A DNA stretch of 9,788 bases. Source: Acidobacteriota bacterium. Lineage in GTDB: Bacteria; Acidobacteriota; Blastocatellia; Pyrinomonadales; Pyrinomonadaceae. The translations under genes and the position numbers were made by a program. The stretch covers positions 1-9,788 of the forward strand of contig JAIVJP010000068.1 in NCBI GenBank assembly GCA_020199975.1, read 5' to 3'. This document shows, piece after piece, positions 1-6,477 of the stretch; within the stretch, counting starts at the first letter, position 1; the number at the start of each line of letters is the position of its first letter. Under the pieces are notes generated by a model. It was not told the origin of the DNA, did no database searches, and saw only the letters and a list, made by a program, of their open reading frames with translations.

Positions 1-315
1 GCGTTGCAGTTCGCCTCGAGATTCTGCGATGGTCTTACCTTCCTCGCGAGTCAGGATCTGCGCCAGCTCTTCCTTGTGATCTTCCATTAGACGGGCGGCC
101 CGCGCCACGATTCGCCCGCGCGCCGGCGCAGTAGTAGCACGCCAACCAGGAAATGCCCCAGCAGCAGCCTCCACAGCCTGCCTAGCTTCGCCGCGCGTAG
201 CCTGGCGAATGATGCCAAGAATGTCGTCCGTGTTAGCCGGGTTCAGATTCGGAACGGTCCGCGGGGAAGCGGATTCAACCCACTTGCCGCCAATGTAGTT
301 GCGATACGTATCCAT
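1..315 (-). CDS. NAD(P)-dependent aldehyde dehydrogenase, N-terminal part (runs off left edge)
   Basis: The first 105 codons of an aldehyde dehydrogenase superfamily enzyme, which oxidises an aldehyde or semialdehyde to the acid using NAD(P)+ in the cytoplasm. The start MDTYRNYIGGKWVES is the classic N-terminus of the family (N-Y-I-G-G-K-W). It is followed by P-N-L-N-P-A-N-T-D-D, then an alanine-rich helix ending in F-P-G-W-R, and then L-T-R-E-E-G-K-T-I-A-E-S-R-G-E, all typical of the cofactor-binding domain. The catalytic Cys and Glu lie beyond the window, so the substrate cannot be assigned. The overall look is closest to semialdehyde dehydrogenases such as alpha-ketoglutarate-semialdehyde dehydrogenase, but that is a guess. 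The ATG is preceded only by a purine run (AGAGAGAA), a weak ribosome site. It is transcribed away from the plus-strand cluster. Confidence 0.93.
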   Translation of the reverse strand, partial: MDTYRNYIGGKWVESASPRTVPNLNPANTDDILGIIRQATRGEARQAVEAAAGAFPGWRATTAPARGRIVARAARLMEDHKEELAQILTREEGKTIAESRGELQR

Positions 316-484
316 TTCTCTCTATGCCACATTACTTTGGTAAGACTGAAAGATAAGAACGCTTTCAAGCCTGAATTGGTAGGAGCAACCTTCAGCCTCT
401 TGTGCCGCCGCAGCCGGCTTTCACCGATGACTCAAGGGAGATCGTAATATACCATAATGTGTTGACCCGACTCATCCTTAGGGT

Positions 485-560
485 ATGAAGATGAAAACCG
501 GCCTTATTCTTTAGCGCGCTCTTGATTGCTGTCGCATCTTGCGGAGATCAGCCATTTTGA
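485..560 (+). pseudogene. Relic of a lipoprotein signal peptide, frameshifted
   Basis: The frame starting at 485 reads MKMKTGLIL and stops at TAG 512-514. Moving one base on, from 513, gives SALLIAVASCGDQPF and then TGA at 558-560. Joined, these form a textbook type II leader: a lysine-rich n-region, a hydrophobic core and a V-A-S-C lipobox. One inserted base in the CTT-T run around 509-512 would explain the break. The mature protein is absent, so no function can be given. The match is short and chance resemblance is possible. Confidence 0.35.
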
Positions 561-602
561 TCCTTCGGCACCGTGAGAGCGTGTTCTTAGTCGTGTACAA
601 GC

Positions 603-680
603 ATGCCAAAGATTAATGTTGGTGGCGTTCAGCTTTATTACGAGATTATGCTTTTAAACGGTTCTGCGATTGACTGGTAA
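603..680 (+). pseudogene. Relic of an alpha/beta-hydrolase N-terminus
   Basis: A 25-codon open frame from ATG 603 to TAA 678-680 begins MPKINVGGVQLYYEI. This is the usual opening of alpha/beta-hydrolase-fold enzymes of the enol-lactonase, haloperoxidase and epoxide-hydrolase type, where V-x-G-x-x-L-x-Y-E-x forms the first beta strand. In intact members a glycine-rich turn, the HG oxyanion motif and the G-x-S-x-G nucleophile follow; none is present here. The frame drifts into MLLNGSAIDW and ends. It is best read as the 5' stub of a deleted gene. A genuine 25-residue peptide cannot be excluded. Confidence 0.45.
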
Positions 681-835
681 TAGTTTTGGAAACCGAAAAT
701 GTTCGCAAGTCATGCATCACTGCCAACCGGTCGGAGACGGCTGCGATGCTTTCGCCAATTCGAAGCCGACGAATGTGGTCGTACCTCGATTTGAGTTTGA
801 ATCGACTCTCCGCGCCCATCGATGGGATTAGCTTT

Positions 836-840
836 GGAGG
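836..840 (+). promoter_or_regulatory. Ribosome binding site GGAGG
   Basis: A perfect GGAGG lies six bases before ATG 847, the best Shine-Dalgarno site among the plus-strand genes here. It fixes the start of the exported protein and suggests that this gene is the first of its transcript. Confidence 0.75.
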
Positions 841-846
841 TTAATC

Positions 847-1674
847 ATGCACAGTAGAAGTTCTCGAATATTCACGTTGGCTCTGTCACTCGCCATGTCT
901 TTCGCGGCGCTGCTTCCCCTGTCGCGGGCCAGTCACGCCCAGGGGCGGCTTGATCTGAGCCAGCTCAAGGTCGCCAGCGAAGCGCAAAGCATCACCCAAA
1001 CCCACGACGGCACGAGCATCTTTTTCAAGAAGGCTGCCGCGCTTGGCAAAAAGGACAACCTCACCGCGGTGCAGCAGATCGGTGGCGCGCGCCGCTTGTT
1101 GGAAGCGGTCGTCGGCGTTGCGCCCGATGGAGCCAATGCCTGGGAGTTTCTTGCGCGCAGCGATCAGGATGGGATGACAATAACGCACTATGGCTATTTG
1201 ACTCACATCTCTGACCTGCCCGATGAGTCGCTTTTTTCAAACCCCGGTATTCGGACGGAAGTGACCGCGCGCTTCACCTTTTCCGCCACAACAAAGCTGA
1301 CGGCCCGCCATCTGCTTGGCAATATTATCGCCACTGCCGCTATGGGCAGGTTGACCATCTACTTCAATCACGCGCCCGGCGCTGATTTCACTATCCCTGC
1401 TTCTTTCGCAAACGGTCAGCCCATCGCCACCTTCTCCGTGCGCTTCCAAAACATTCTCAATGTTCAGTCTCCAGACTCAGGCGTGAGCATAGCGGTTGCA
1501 GATTTAACACAGCGTCAAGCTCATTCGTTCACATTGGATGGACGCAATCTTCGTTTGGGACAGCATGCGCTGCGGGCACGTCTCTTTGCCACAGGTCAGG
1601 GCACACGGACGCAGGTTGATCCGCCGAAGTCTTCATTTCTTCTAGGTGGAAATATCACTGTTACGAAACCGTAA
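847..1674 (+). CDS. Exported protein of unknown function
   Basis: A protein of 275 residues with a clear Sec signal peptide: basic n-region (MHSRSSR), hydrophobic core (about residues 9-25) and a likely signal peptidase I site at S-H-A / Q-G after residue 31. The mature part is about 244 residues with no further membrane segment and no cysteine. It alternates short polar and hydrophobic stretches in a way that suggests mostly beta structure, for example around 135-185 (V-T-A-R-F-T-F-S-A-T-T and R-L-T-I-Y-F-N-H-A) and in the last 40 residues. I recognise no family, catalytic motif or repeat. The product is expected in the periplasm or outside the cell. Only 13 bases separate it from the acyltransferase gene, so the two are probably co-transcribed and it may act on, carry or respond to the product of that enzyme (inference only). 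Confidence 0.85.
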   Translation: MHSRSSRIFTLALSLAMSFAALLPLSRASHAQGRLDLSQLKVASEAQSITQTHDGTSIFFKKAAALGKKDNLTAVQQIGGARRLLEAVVGVAPDGANAWEFLARSDQDGMTITHYGYLTHISDLPDESLFSNPGIRTEVTARFTFSATTKLTARHLLGNIIATAAMGRLTIYFNHAPGADFTIPASFANGQPIATFSVRFQNILNVQSPDSGVSIAVADLTQRQAHSFTLDGRNLRLGQHALRARLFATGQGTRTQVDPPKSSFLLGGNITVTKP

Positions 1675-1687
1675 AGGCTTTTGAGCC

Positions 1688-2311
1688 ATGTCAGGACAGG
1701 TGAGATTAAACCCTTCTTACATGTTGACGCGTGTTGACGATTTCGCGGCGCGGGTGGTGGCGCGGGCGACACCTATTCGCTTCGGGGTCGCACAATCTCA
1801 GGTAGATTTAGAGGCGGTTTATCGCCTGCGTTACCGCGTTGTGGTCGAAAGAGGCTGGGCTCGGCCCGAGTCTTTTCCTAATAGCCTTGAGCGAGACATT
1901 TACGATGAGATAGCTGTGCAAATTGTCGCGTGGGATGGTGATGACATTGTGGCGGCCAATCGCTTAGTGCTGCCCACGGCTGGCTATCAACTGCCGACAG
2001 AGGAAGTCTTTGGCCTAAAGATCGAAACGCCTAGCCGAGTGGCAGACGTAAGCCGAACTTGCCGGGCGCCAGCCTACAAGGATGCCAAGGGTCGTGTCTT
2101 CCGGGGGCTTCTCTGCCAGACATGGATTGAGCTGCGAAATCGCGGCTGCACGGATATCTGCGGAATCTTCACTGCTGCGGCAATTCGAATGTATCGGGGC
2201 TTGGGCTTTCACGTGGAGATTCTTGGTGGTCCTAGGAAACACTGGGGAGAGGAGCGTTATCCTGTCCTAATCAGACCAACGGAGTCGGTTGACAGCCTTC
2301 GTTATGGTTAG
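1688..2311 (+). CDS. LuxI/FeeM-like N-acyltransferase (GNAT fold)
   Basis: A 207-residue protein of the autoinducer-synthase/FeeM branch of the GNAT fold. Known members transfer an acyl chain, usually from an acyl carrier protein or CoA, to an amino group of an amino acid or S-adenosylmethionine. The family pattern is visible: Y-R-L-R-Y-R-V-V-V-E-R-G-W at 45-57 (Arg and Trp as in LuxI), E-R-D-I-Y-D-E at 68-74 (the D-x-x-D pair), N-R-L at 91-93, D-V-S-R at 120-123 where LuxI-type enzymes have E-x-S-R, and R-M-Y-R-G-L-G-F at 167-174, common in acetyltransferases. The Glu-to-Asp change at 120 is a small departure. It could make an acyl-homoserine lactone or, more likely without a LuxR gene in view, an N-acyl amino acid. 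ATG 1688 has a weak AAAGG ten bases upstream; ATG 1721 is an alternative start. Confidence 0.75.
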   Translation: MSGQVRLNPSYMLTRVDDFAARVVARATPIRFGVAQSQVDLEAVYRLRYRVVVERGWARPESFPNSLERDIYDEIAVQIVAWDGDDIVAANRLVLPTAGYQLPTEEVFGLKIETPSRVADVSRTCRAPAYKDAKGRVFRGLLCQTWIELRNRGCTDICGIFTAAAIRMYRGLGFHVEILGGPRKHWGEERYPVLIRPTESVDSLRYG

Positions 2312-2346
2312 GCCATCAGCAAAAAGGACCATCCACTGCGGGGGCG

Positions 2347-2488
2347 GTGGTGCCGGTGGACGAGGCGGCAATTCTGCGGCGACGGTTTGCAGCCCTGACA
2401 CAAGCAGCGCGATCGTGGTACGGAGAAGAGTTCGAAATTTTGAGGGATAAGCATAGAGGTGTGGTCCATTCCGGATTGACAGAGAACA
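2347..2488 (+). pseudogene. Out-of-frame N-terminal part of the transaldolase-like gene
   Basis: Frame 1 from GTG 2347 reads MVPVDEAAILRRRFAALT and on through F-E-I-L-R-D-K-H-R-G-V-V-H-S-G-L-T-E-N, which looks like real coding sequence. In frame 2, the frame of the downstream enzyme, coding-like sequence starts before its first ATG: after an in-frame TGA at 2477-2479 comes T-D-P-E-F-W-P-L-Y-E-R-T-I-V-E-L, leading into ATG 2534. Skipping one base near 2488-2493 (context AACAGACCCGGAG) joins them into E-N-(D/R)-P-E-F-W-P-L-Y-E. The full protein would then be about 490 residues. The cause may be a real one-base insertion, a sequencing error, or less likely +1 slippage at CCC. The start is uncertain: GTG 2347 and GTG 2350 are adjacent, with no good ribosome site. 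Confidence 0.6.
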
Positions 2489-2533
2489 GACCCGGAGTTC
2501 TGGCCACTGTACGAGCGGACCATTGTCGAACTA

Positions 2534-3820
2534 ATGAAAGCGGCTGCGGGAAAACGAAGGCCGACCAAACCGATTCGGTATGTTTCTCATCCGCTGGCCC
2601 GTGCCGTCAAGGACCGCGGCACCGCGCACATCTACACCGATACTGCGGACCAGGAGGAGATGTTTGATCTCCTCGTTCAGAAAGAGGACGCAGAGAATAT
2701 CTATTTGTACGAAGAGGTGGACGGGAATACGACCAATCAACCTTTAGTCGTGAAAGTCCTCGATCGGTTTCTTGGTGGCGACGAGACGGACAACGTAGTT
2801 GCCTGGATCAAAGCGCTGCAGAAAGAGAAACCAGATCTAACGATTGAAGAGGCGACAGTACTCATCTACAGCATCATCAACGGGCGTCTGGGCCTGGAGG
2901 TGCTCGATTATTATGCTGCGGGAAGAATCTGGCAGATCAGCCTGGAGCTGCACACCTCCTTGGCGCCGGACCCCGTTGCGTCGAAGCGCATCGGCCAGTG
3001 TTTGAACCAGGCTGTTCCCAACGCGTTCGTAAAAGTCGCTTTTACGCCCGACCACCCGCACGCCTTTTTGATAGCTCGAGACCTGGAGAATCAAGGTGTA
3101 GCGGTAAATTTCACCGCGACCTTCTCGGCCCGGCAGATCGTTGCCGCCGCTCTCCTAGCCAACCCGCACCGCACGAATGTCTTTCTAGGACGGCTCAGTC
3201 AAGGGTTAGAGTCAGAACTCTTGGGCGAGCAAGTGGTGCTGGAAACTCAAAGACACGTCAGACGGCTGCGCGAAAAATTCGAGGTCCAGACCCTGAACAT
3301 GCTGGCCAGTGTGAGAAGGTGGCAGACGATGGCGTTGACAGCCGGATGCGATGTCTACACCGTGCCCTATCTGGTGCTCAAAGCGTTTCTGACGCAGACG
3401 GAGATTGGCCCTGAGCAGATCGAGAATTGTCTTGAAGCTGATTATTCAGACACGCTCGCGATTCCGGACAACGTGGTCGAAAAAGTCGGGCTAGAGAAAA
3501 TCAAGCAACTTTACGGGGTCGAACCTGAGTTCATCGAATTTCTGGCGGAACTGAGAGCGTCCGCGGAGTATGCGACCATTGACGGAGAAGGTCTGTTCAA
3601 GCGTTTTGACGAGGCGGGATTCGGCGACTTCTTCTATGCTCCCTCTGCGTCGGAGTGGCGAGAACTTCGGAAAGGGAAGCTGCCAGATCTGGATTCCCCG
3701 CTAACCAAATCCTTGCCCCTGGATACGCTTTACACTCTGCTGGCAATCGGCGATTTCACCAATTTCCAGGATCGGATGGATGAGAGTATTCGCGCGCCCA
3801 TCCATCATTTGTTCGCTTAA
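2534..3820 (+). CDS. Transaldolase-superfamily protein (5' end frameshifted)
   Basis: From ATG 2534 this gives 428 residues carrying the complete catalytic set of class I transaldolases and fructose-6-phosphate aldolases. These are Y-T-D-T-A-D (Asp36, as in the TalC N-terminus), V-D-G-N-T-T-N-Q-P-L (Asn68), I-S-L-E-L (Glu138), F-V-K-V-A-F-T (Lys167, the expected Schiff-base lysine), N-F-T-A-T-F-S (192-198) and F-L-G-R (Arg220). A-G-C-D at 270-273 closes the barrel. Known members move or release a dihydroxyacetone unit between sugar phosphates. The protein is longer than FSA/TalC (about 220) or TalB (about 316), with roughly 140 extra C-terminal residues, including G-F-G-D-F-F-Y-A-P, that I cannot assign. 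ATG 2534 has no ribosome site and coding sequence clearly continues upstream, so it is probably not the native start. Its placement beside the acyltransferase suggests a specialised substrate rather than housekeeping pentose-phosphate work. Confidence 0.82.
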   Translation: MKAAAGKRRPTKPIRYVSHPLARAVKDRGTAHIYTDTADQEEMFDLLVQKEDAENIYLYEEVDGNTTNQPLVVKVLDRFLGGDETDNVVAWIKALQKEKPDLTIEEATVLIYSIINGRLGLEVLDYYAAGRIWQISLELHTSLAPDPVASKRIGQCLNQAVPNAFVKVAFTPDHPHAFLIARDLENQGVAVNFTATFSARQIVAAALLANPHRTNVFLGRLSQGLESELLGEQVVLETQRHVRRLREKFEVQTLNMLASVRRWQTMALTAGCDVYTVPYLVLKAFLTQTEIGPEQIENCLEADYSDTLAIPDNVVEKVGLEKIKQLYGVEPEFIEFLAELRASAEYATIDGEGLFKRFDEAGFGDFFYAPSASEWRELRKGKLPDLDSPLTKSLPLDTLYTLLAIGDFTNFQDRMDESIRAPIHHLFA

Positions 3821-3859
3821 TATGCGGTAGGTTGTCTGCTCTTTGATTTTGATGGAACG

Positions 3860-5581
3860 ATGCTTGCACACCGGCTTTCCAACATGAAGAGTAAAACCAT
3901 AGTCGCTCTTACCGCCTTCTTGATGGTTGTACCGTATTTCTCCGAAGCGGTTTACGGCGATAGCCCTAAATACGGTGGTAGCGTCGTGGTTGCGGTCTCG
4001 AGCGACCCAGGTGGCCTGAATCCTGCCATCACAACGCAAGGCGGCGTACATCTCATCTGCGGTTCAATCTTCAGCGGCCTAGTGGCGCATGACTTCAGCT
4101 TGAATCCGGTGCCCGATTTGGCCGAGCGCTGGGAGGTTTCGCCCGATGGCAGGACCTATACTTTCCACCTTGCACAAGCGGTTTTTCATGACGGGGTGCC
4201 CGTCACCTCCGCAGACATTAAGTTTACCTTTGAGCAACTTCTGATGAAGTACCACTCGCGGACACGCACTTCAGTTGGTGATAACCTCGATCGCATATCG
4301 ACGCCTGACGCGCAAACGGTGGTGTTCGAATTCAAAAGGCCATACGCCGCTTTCCTTCAACTAGTTGATGTCAGTAACGCTCCCGTGATGCCGAGACATA
4401 TCTTCGAAGGAACTGACCCCCTCACAAATCTGCACAACATAAATCCCGTCGGGAGCGGGCCCCTAAAGTTTCAGGAATGGAAAAAGGGCGACCACATTAC
4501 CTTGGTGAGGAATGAGAGGTATTACAAAAAGGGCAAACCCTATCTCGATCGGGTTGTGTATAGAGTCATGCCGAGCGGCTCGACGGCGGCGATTGCATTC
4601 GAGAAGGAAGAGGTGGATTACCTCCTCAATGTCTCGCCGCTCGATGCAGCGCGGTTCAAGAGGATGGCCGGTGTGGTCCTTACCGATAAAGGCCGCGAAG
4701 GTTATGCCACTGTAGAGACGTTAATACCAAACCTCACACGCGCTCCGCTTTTAGACCTCCGGGTGAGACGGGCCATCGCGCACGCGATTGATAAGGACTT
4801 TTTAGTTGATAAACTTCAAATCGGTATGGGACTTGTCGCCACGGGACCAATCTCACATCGGCTGGCATGGGCACACAACCCGAACGTGGTTAAGTATGAA
4901 AGAAATTTAGCGCTCGCGAATCGATTGCTTGATGAAGCCGGACAGAAACGAGACGCAAGCGGGGTGCGCTTCCGCCTTAAGTTCGTTCACGCTGCGGGTT
5001 ATTCAAAAGTTGCCGAAGCGCTCCGTGATCAACTGCGCGAGGCAGGTATAGACGTGAAACTACAACTACTGGAATTCAGTGCGGCGGTTGACGCCGTCTA
5101 TATCAAAAAGGACTTCGATCTAGCGTTCGCATCTTTCGAGAATGGACCTGATCCTGACGTGGGCGTTAAGCGCACCGTCGTTTCGTCGAATATCGGACCG
5201 ATTCCATTCTCCAACGGCGCGGGTTATCGCAATCCACGAGTTGACGAGCTTTTCAGGCTGGCAGCATCTGAACTGGATAAACAAAAGCGCGCCTCGTACT
5301 ATTTCGAGGCGCAGGAGATTCTCACGAAAGACCTACCTTACTTTTGGCTCTATGAACCTCAGTCAGTATCCGCATATCGAGACGGACTAAAAGGGATGTA
5401 CGAGTGGAGCGCGAAGTCGAACGCCTACTTTGCGCAGGACGCCTGGTGGGCCGAAGGTGATCGAACTGCAAAAGCTGGGCCTCGTAGCGGGCGTCTACTA
5501 TACATCGTCCTAAGTCTCCTCACGGTCATTTTCCTTACCGCCTCTGGTGTCTTTTGGTTTAGAAGAAAACGAATAAGCTAA
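3860..5581 (+). CDS. Family-5 ABC transporter solute-binding protein with C-terminal membrane anchor
   Basis: A 573-residue extracytoplasmic binding protein of the DppA/OppA/NikA family (SBP_bac_5), which delivers peptides, nickel chelates or other solutes to an ABC importer. The start ATG 3860 follows GGA; a second Met (residue 9, MKSKTIVALTAFLMV) begins a more usual leader but has no ribosome site. The mature part opens with K-Y-G-G-S-V-V-V-A and carries the family signature L-A-E-R-W-E-V-S-P-D-G-R-T-Y-T-F-H-L at 87-104, then F-H-D-G, and V-R-R-A-I-A-H-A-I-D in the second lobe. Unusually, it ends in a 22-residue hydrophobic helix (about 546-567) followed by R-R-K-R-I-S, so it is probably tethered to the membrane, tail inside. 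It lies 39 bases after the transaldolase-like gene and converges on the permease operon, whose second permease pair may be its partner (inference). Confidence 0.9.
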   Translation: MLAHRLSNMKSKTIVALTAFLMVVPYFSEAVYGDSPKYGGSVVVAVSSDPGGLNPAITTQGGVHLICGSIFSGLVAHDFSLNPVPDLAERWEVSPDGRTYTFHLAQAVFHDGVPVTSADIKFTFEQLLMKYHSRTRTSVGDNLDRISTPDAQTVVFEFKRPYAAFLQLVDVSNAPVMPRHIFEGTDPLTNLHNINPVGSGPLKFQEWKKGDHITLVRNERYYKKGKPYLDRVVYRVMPSGSTAAIAFEKEEVDYLLNVSPLDAARFKRMAGVVLTDKGREGYATVETLIPNLTRAPLLDLRVRRAIAHAIDKDFLVDKLQIGMGLVATGPISHRLAWAHNPNVVKYERNLALANRLLDEAGQKRDASGVRFRLKFVHAAGYSKVAEALRDQLREAGIDVKLQLLEFSAAVDAVYIKKDFDLAFASFENGPDPDVGVKRTVVSSNIGPIPFSNGAGYRNPRVDELFRLAASELDKQKRASYYFEAQEILTKDLPYFWLYEPQSVSAYRDGLKGMYEWSAKSNAYFAQDAWWAEGDRTAKAGPRSGRLLYIVLSLLTVIFLTASGVFWFRRKRIS

Positions 5582-5598
5582 TCTCAGGCAGGCTTATT
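5572..5598. terminator. Weak inverted repeat between convergent operons
   Basis: AATAAGC (5572-5578) and GCTTATT (5592-5598) form a seven-base stem with a 13-base loop that spans both stop codons. A second small hairpin, ATTGAG-gta-CTCAAT, overlaps at 5596-5610. The stem is AT-rich and has no clear U-tract on either side, so a bidirectional terminator is only possible. It is the only candidate because just two bases separate the two genes. Confidence 0.25.
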
Positions 5599-6477
5599 GA
5601 GGTACTCAATCCGCGACTTGGGATCGAGTGCGCGGTTAAGGGCGTCGCCGAGGACGTTCAAAGCAAAGACCAGCAAGGAGACCGCTAGCATCGGGAACAC
5701 CACCATCCACCATGCGTCACGGATGAAGTGCTGACCATTGTGAAGCATATAACCCCAACTAATGTGGTTTCTGTCACCGAGCCCAATGAAGTCCAGCCCT
5801 GCTTCGATAAGTATCACTCCGCCGATCATAAGAATTACTTGTGTAACGATGAGCGGCAGCGCGTTAGGCAGTATTTGACGGAAGAGAATTCTGGTTGGTG
5901 TCGCTCCCATTGCGCGCGCGGCTTCCACAAAACTTCTCTCCTTCAGTGACATCACCTCAGCCCGAACGAGCCTCGCTGTAAAAGGCCAATAAGTAATGGT
6001 GAGAATTATGATAACCGTGAAATGCGACGCACCGAAAATGGCCGCGATCACCAGAGCCATGAAAAACCTCGGTGGGACGAGGAAAAGCTCTGTGAGCCGC
6101 ATCAGCAGGTCATCCAAAAACCCGCCCGCGTAACCCGCTACCAGCCCGATCAAAACTCCCCAAAGCCCGCTTAATAGAGCCACTGTAAGGCCGGTTGTGA
6201 TCGAGGTCCTGGCGCCGTGCACAACTCCGCTGAATACATCTCTACCGAGATCGTCAGTGCCGAAGAAAAACTCCCGCGAGGGTGGCCTGAGCGTTTTGTC
6301 CGAGGTCTTGAGCGGATCGCGCGGAGCAACCCGCTGCGCAAAACCCGCCCCCAGGACAAAAAGCATCAGCAAGAGAAGAGCGAAAATCGATGTCTTACTG
6401 CTCCTTATGCTGAGCCAGAAATCCCATTCTCTGTCCAGGCGCGCCTTCGTCTTCTCTGGATTCATCATTCGCGTCAT
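5584..6477 (-). CDS. ABC transporter permease, DppC/OppC type (second set)
   Basis: A 297-residue inner-membrane permease of the dipeptide/oligopeptide/nickel importer family, complete. After a charged N-terminus and the first membrane helix (about 30-48) comes the usual A-P-R-D-P periplasmic start, F-G-T-D-D-L-G-R-D-V-F-S at 72-83, A-G-Y-A-G-G-F-L-D-D at 114-123, and the cytoplasmic EAA loop E-A-A-R-A-M-G-A-T-P at 185-194, ending R-Q-I-L-P-N, which contacts the ATPase. It closes with L-G-D-A-L-N-R-A-L-D-P. The ATG overlaps the stop of the upstream B permease in an ATGA, a mark of translational coupling. That upstream partner is broken, so this subunit may lack its heterodimer mate. No ATPase gene follows; the next gene converges from the other strand. 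Confidence 0.93.
   Translation of the reverse strand: MTRMMNPEKTKARLDREWDFWLSIRSSKTSIFALLLLMLFVLGAGFAQRVAPRDPLKTSDKTLRPPSREFFFGTDDLGRDVFSGVVHGARTSITTGLTVALLSGLWGVLIGLVAGYAGGFLDDLLMRLTELFLVPPRFFMALVIAAIFGASHFTVIIILTITYWPFTARLVRAEVMSLKERSFVEAARAMGATPTRILFRQILPNALPLIVTQVILMIGGVILIEAGLDFIGLGDRNHISWGYMLHNGQHFIRDAWWMVVFPMLAVSLLVFALNVLGDALNRALDPKSRIEYLNKPA

Larger units (their letters stand above)
316..846. other. Gene-poor region between divergent genes, with gene relics
   Basis: This stretch of 531 bases separates the aldehyde dehydrogenase from the plus-strand cluster and must hold the promoters of both. There is no intact gene. An AT-richer island lies around 440-490. Three short protein-like stretches on the plus strand are visible: a lipoprotein-type leader (485-560), an alpha/beta-hydrolase N-terminus (603-680) and a weaker one at 745-831. 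No convincing hairpin terminator, tRNA or riboswitch was recognised. Confidence 0.6.

Noticed and set aside
462..489. TTGACC and TATGAA with a 16-base spacer, as a sigma-70-like promoter
   Set aside because: The -10 match is poor, it overlaps the ATG of the lipoprotein relic, and it lies over 350 bases from the first intact gene.
815..826. Perfect 12-base palindrome CCCATCGATGGG, ten bases before the ribosome site of the exported protein
   Set aside because: The position would suit an operator, but one or two perfect 12-base palindromes are expected by chance in a window of this size, and there is no second copy or known regulator to support it.
745..831. Stretch reading D-A-F-A-N-S then V-V-V-P-R-F-E-F-E-S, as a serpin relic
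   Set aside because: Only about ten residues resemble the serpin strand and no other serpin segment is nearby; mentioned in the relic finding but not annotated as a gene.
2476..2500. Programmed +1 frameshift signal
   Set aside because: CCC-G slippage is possible, but there is no stop codon directly after the slip site, no upstream stimulator that I can see, and other genes in the window are also broken, so mutation or sequence error is the simpler reading.
2347..2667. Separate 106-codon gene in frame 1
   Set aside because: Its second half (after about 2490) is the out-of-frame shadow of the transaldolase-like gene; only the first part looks coding, so it is treated as the displaced N-terminus.
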